A DNA stretch of 64,000 nt. Source: Armigeres subalbatus (Eukaryota > Arthropoda > Insecta > Diptera > Culicidae). The notes beneath the pieces were generated by a model that saw only the letters and a program-made list of their open reading frames with translations, was not told the origin of the DNA and made no database searches. The stretch is taken from the NCBI RefSeq assembly GCF_024139115.2, contig NC_085141.1, positions 134,539,822 through 134,603,821 on the forward strand, given 5' to 3'. Made by a program: the position numbers and the translations under genes. Below are positions 63,130-64,000 of the stretch, piece after piece (within the stretch, counting starts at the first letter, position 1; each line of letters begins with the position of its first letter).

Positions 63130-64000
63130 GTTTATACCCAGCAAAAGAAAAATAAACAGGATCACCGTCTTCGACCAAAGGTCAAACAGATAGAACTCTT
63201 AATACATAACATTAGACAATGGACAGAACATTTGCACAATACCCAGTGCACCCGTGGAAAATTTGCTAACTTATGAAAGGAGGAGGAGGAAATTGAGCCT
63301 ACACAACACGCAATTGCGTCCAGACGACTGACGCCAGTAACCGCACGGCCATGAAGCCCACATAAGCGAGAAATGTCTGAACTAGGACCATGCGAACCCC
63401 GGAAGGCCATAAACGCCATAACTACATAGTTTTAAGTAGGTCTATTTTTTCGCATCCCGGTCGCACATACCACGTTATTATGAAATGCGAAAGCGTCATA
63501 AAACTGAACGTCAGGCATGAAAGCGAAATGAATTCTTCGAAATATTTAATGAGCTTAATGAGCCAACCGTCCAATCCATTATGAGCGGGCAAATAATCTC
63601 ACGAATTGATTTCCAATTGCACAATTGTCTCCGGCAAAAAAGCGAGGGAAACAAAAAAACTGAAGAATTAACGCGAGTTGCTGTTTCCCAGCCTCAAACG
63701 TCGGAAAACCGATAATCAGTCCACAGCTCGCTCCAGTTTCGACCTGTAATAATCACACTTTAATTGCATCCTGATGGCTCCCAATCAGGGCCCGCTTCAT
63801 GTCATGTCTTTCATATATTTGCGCCACAATTGGTCTCTCACTTAATTTTATACCTTGAATACGGTTGCAATAAGGATAAACAAATAAACAGTTACAGTTA
63901 CCGGTTGCGCCGTGGTTGGCAGTTGGCATGTCGAGTTTCTTTTCTTTTTCACATAACTTGGATCGGAACTATGGGGGATGGCGAAACTTCTGAAGAAGTT
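63130..64000. other. Unique sequence, no gene seen
   Basis: No domain-bearing frame and no repeat match within the window. AT-rich, with the look of host intergenic or intronic DNA. Confidence 0.5.

Overview
The window is repeat-dense eukaryotic DNA, most likely from a culicine mosquito (probably Aedes). The reasons are a Feilai-type tRNA-derived SINE, R1-clade, jockey-clade and RTE-type non-LTR retrotransposons, a TTAA-flanked piggyBac-like element, very long (AC)n tracts and an AT-rich unique background. The genus call rests on recognising these repeat families by eye. I find no convincing host protein-coding gene. Almost every long reading frame belongs to a transposable element, a satellite or a microsatellite.

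Region by region. 1-283 holds two monomers of a ~133-bp satellite (Sat-1). 1563-20897 holds three R1-clade non-LTR retrotransposons in the same orientation, each bounded on both sides by (AC)n tracts of 667, 67, 331 and 622 bp. They resemble the AC-repeat-specific Mino elements: gag with CCHC knuckles, then APE endonuclease, RT and a C-terminal zinc knuckle. 21905-24960 is a long Sat-1 array. 24975-25915 is a dispersed repeat whose internal ACAY-type microsatellite carries an antisense fragment of the same retrotransposon. 26110-28960 is a second ~132-bp satellite (Sat-2), an inverted and diverged relative of Sat-1, with a 233-bp MITE inside it. 31265-31922 is a second antisense retrotransposon fragment, again in an ACAY-type tract of the same carrier repeat.

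32401-35000 holds a TIR element, a dispersed GACGTAG-headed repeat and a 625-bp tRNA-headed retroposon with a 10-bp target duplication. 35796-41503 is a 5.7-kb non-autonomous piggyBac-like element with long inverted arms made of ~154-bp tandem repeats; a Feilai-like SINE and an RTE-type fragment are nested in it. 42.2-46.4 kb is mostly unique, gene-less DNA. 46.4-48.6 kb holds a ~150-bp tandem repeat, a foldback element and an inverted tRNA-derived dimer.

48.75-58.4 kb contains repeated ~2.1-kb units with a TATA box and, downstream, a sequence matching the histone mRNA 3' stem-loop, but no recognisable histone coding region. A near full-length jockey-clade retrotransposon (52603-56857, minus strand, 12-bp target duplication) is inserted in one unit. 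A second, internally deleted jockey copy (58397-63129) is split by a 2.2-kb insertion that itself carries a tRNA-headed SINE. 63.1-64 kb is unique sequence with no gene that I can support.

The window therefore reads as a nest of targeted and layered insertions, with all autonomous elements broken by frameshifts, stops or deletions. Some single-base indels fall in homopolymers and could be assembly errors. The most notable features are the microsatellite-homing retrotransposon array, the oppositely oriented higher-order satellites, the piggyBac-like element with tandem-repeat arms, and the histone-like promoter/stem-loop relics.
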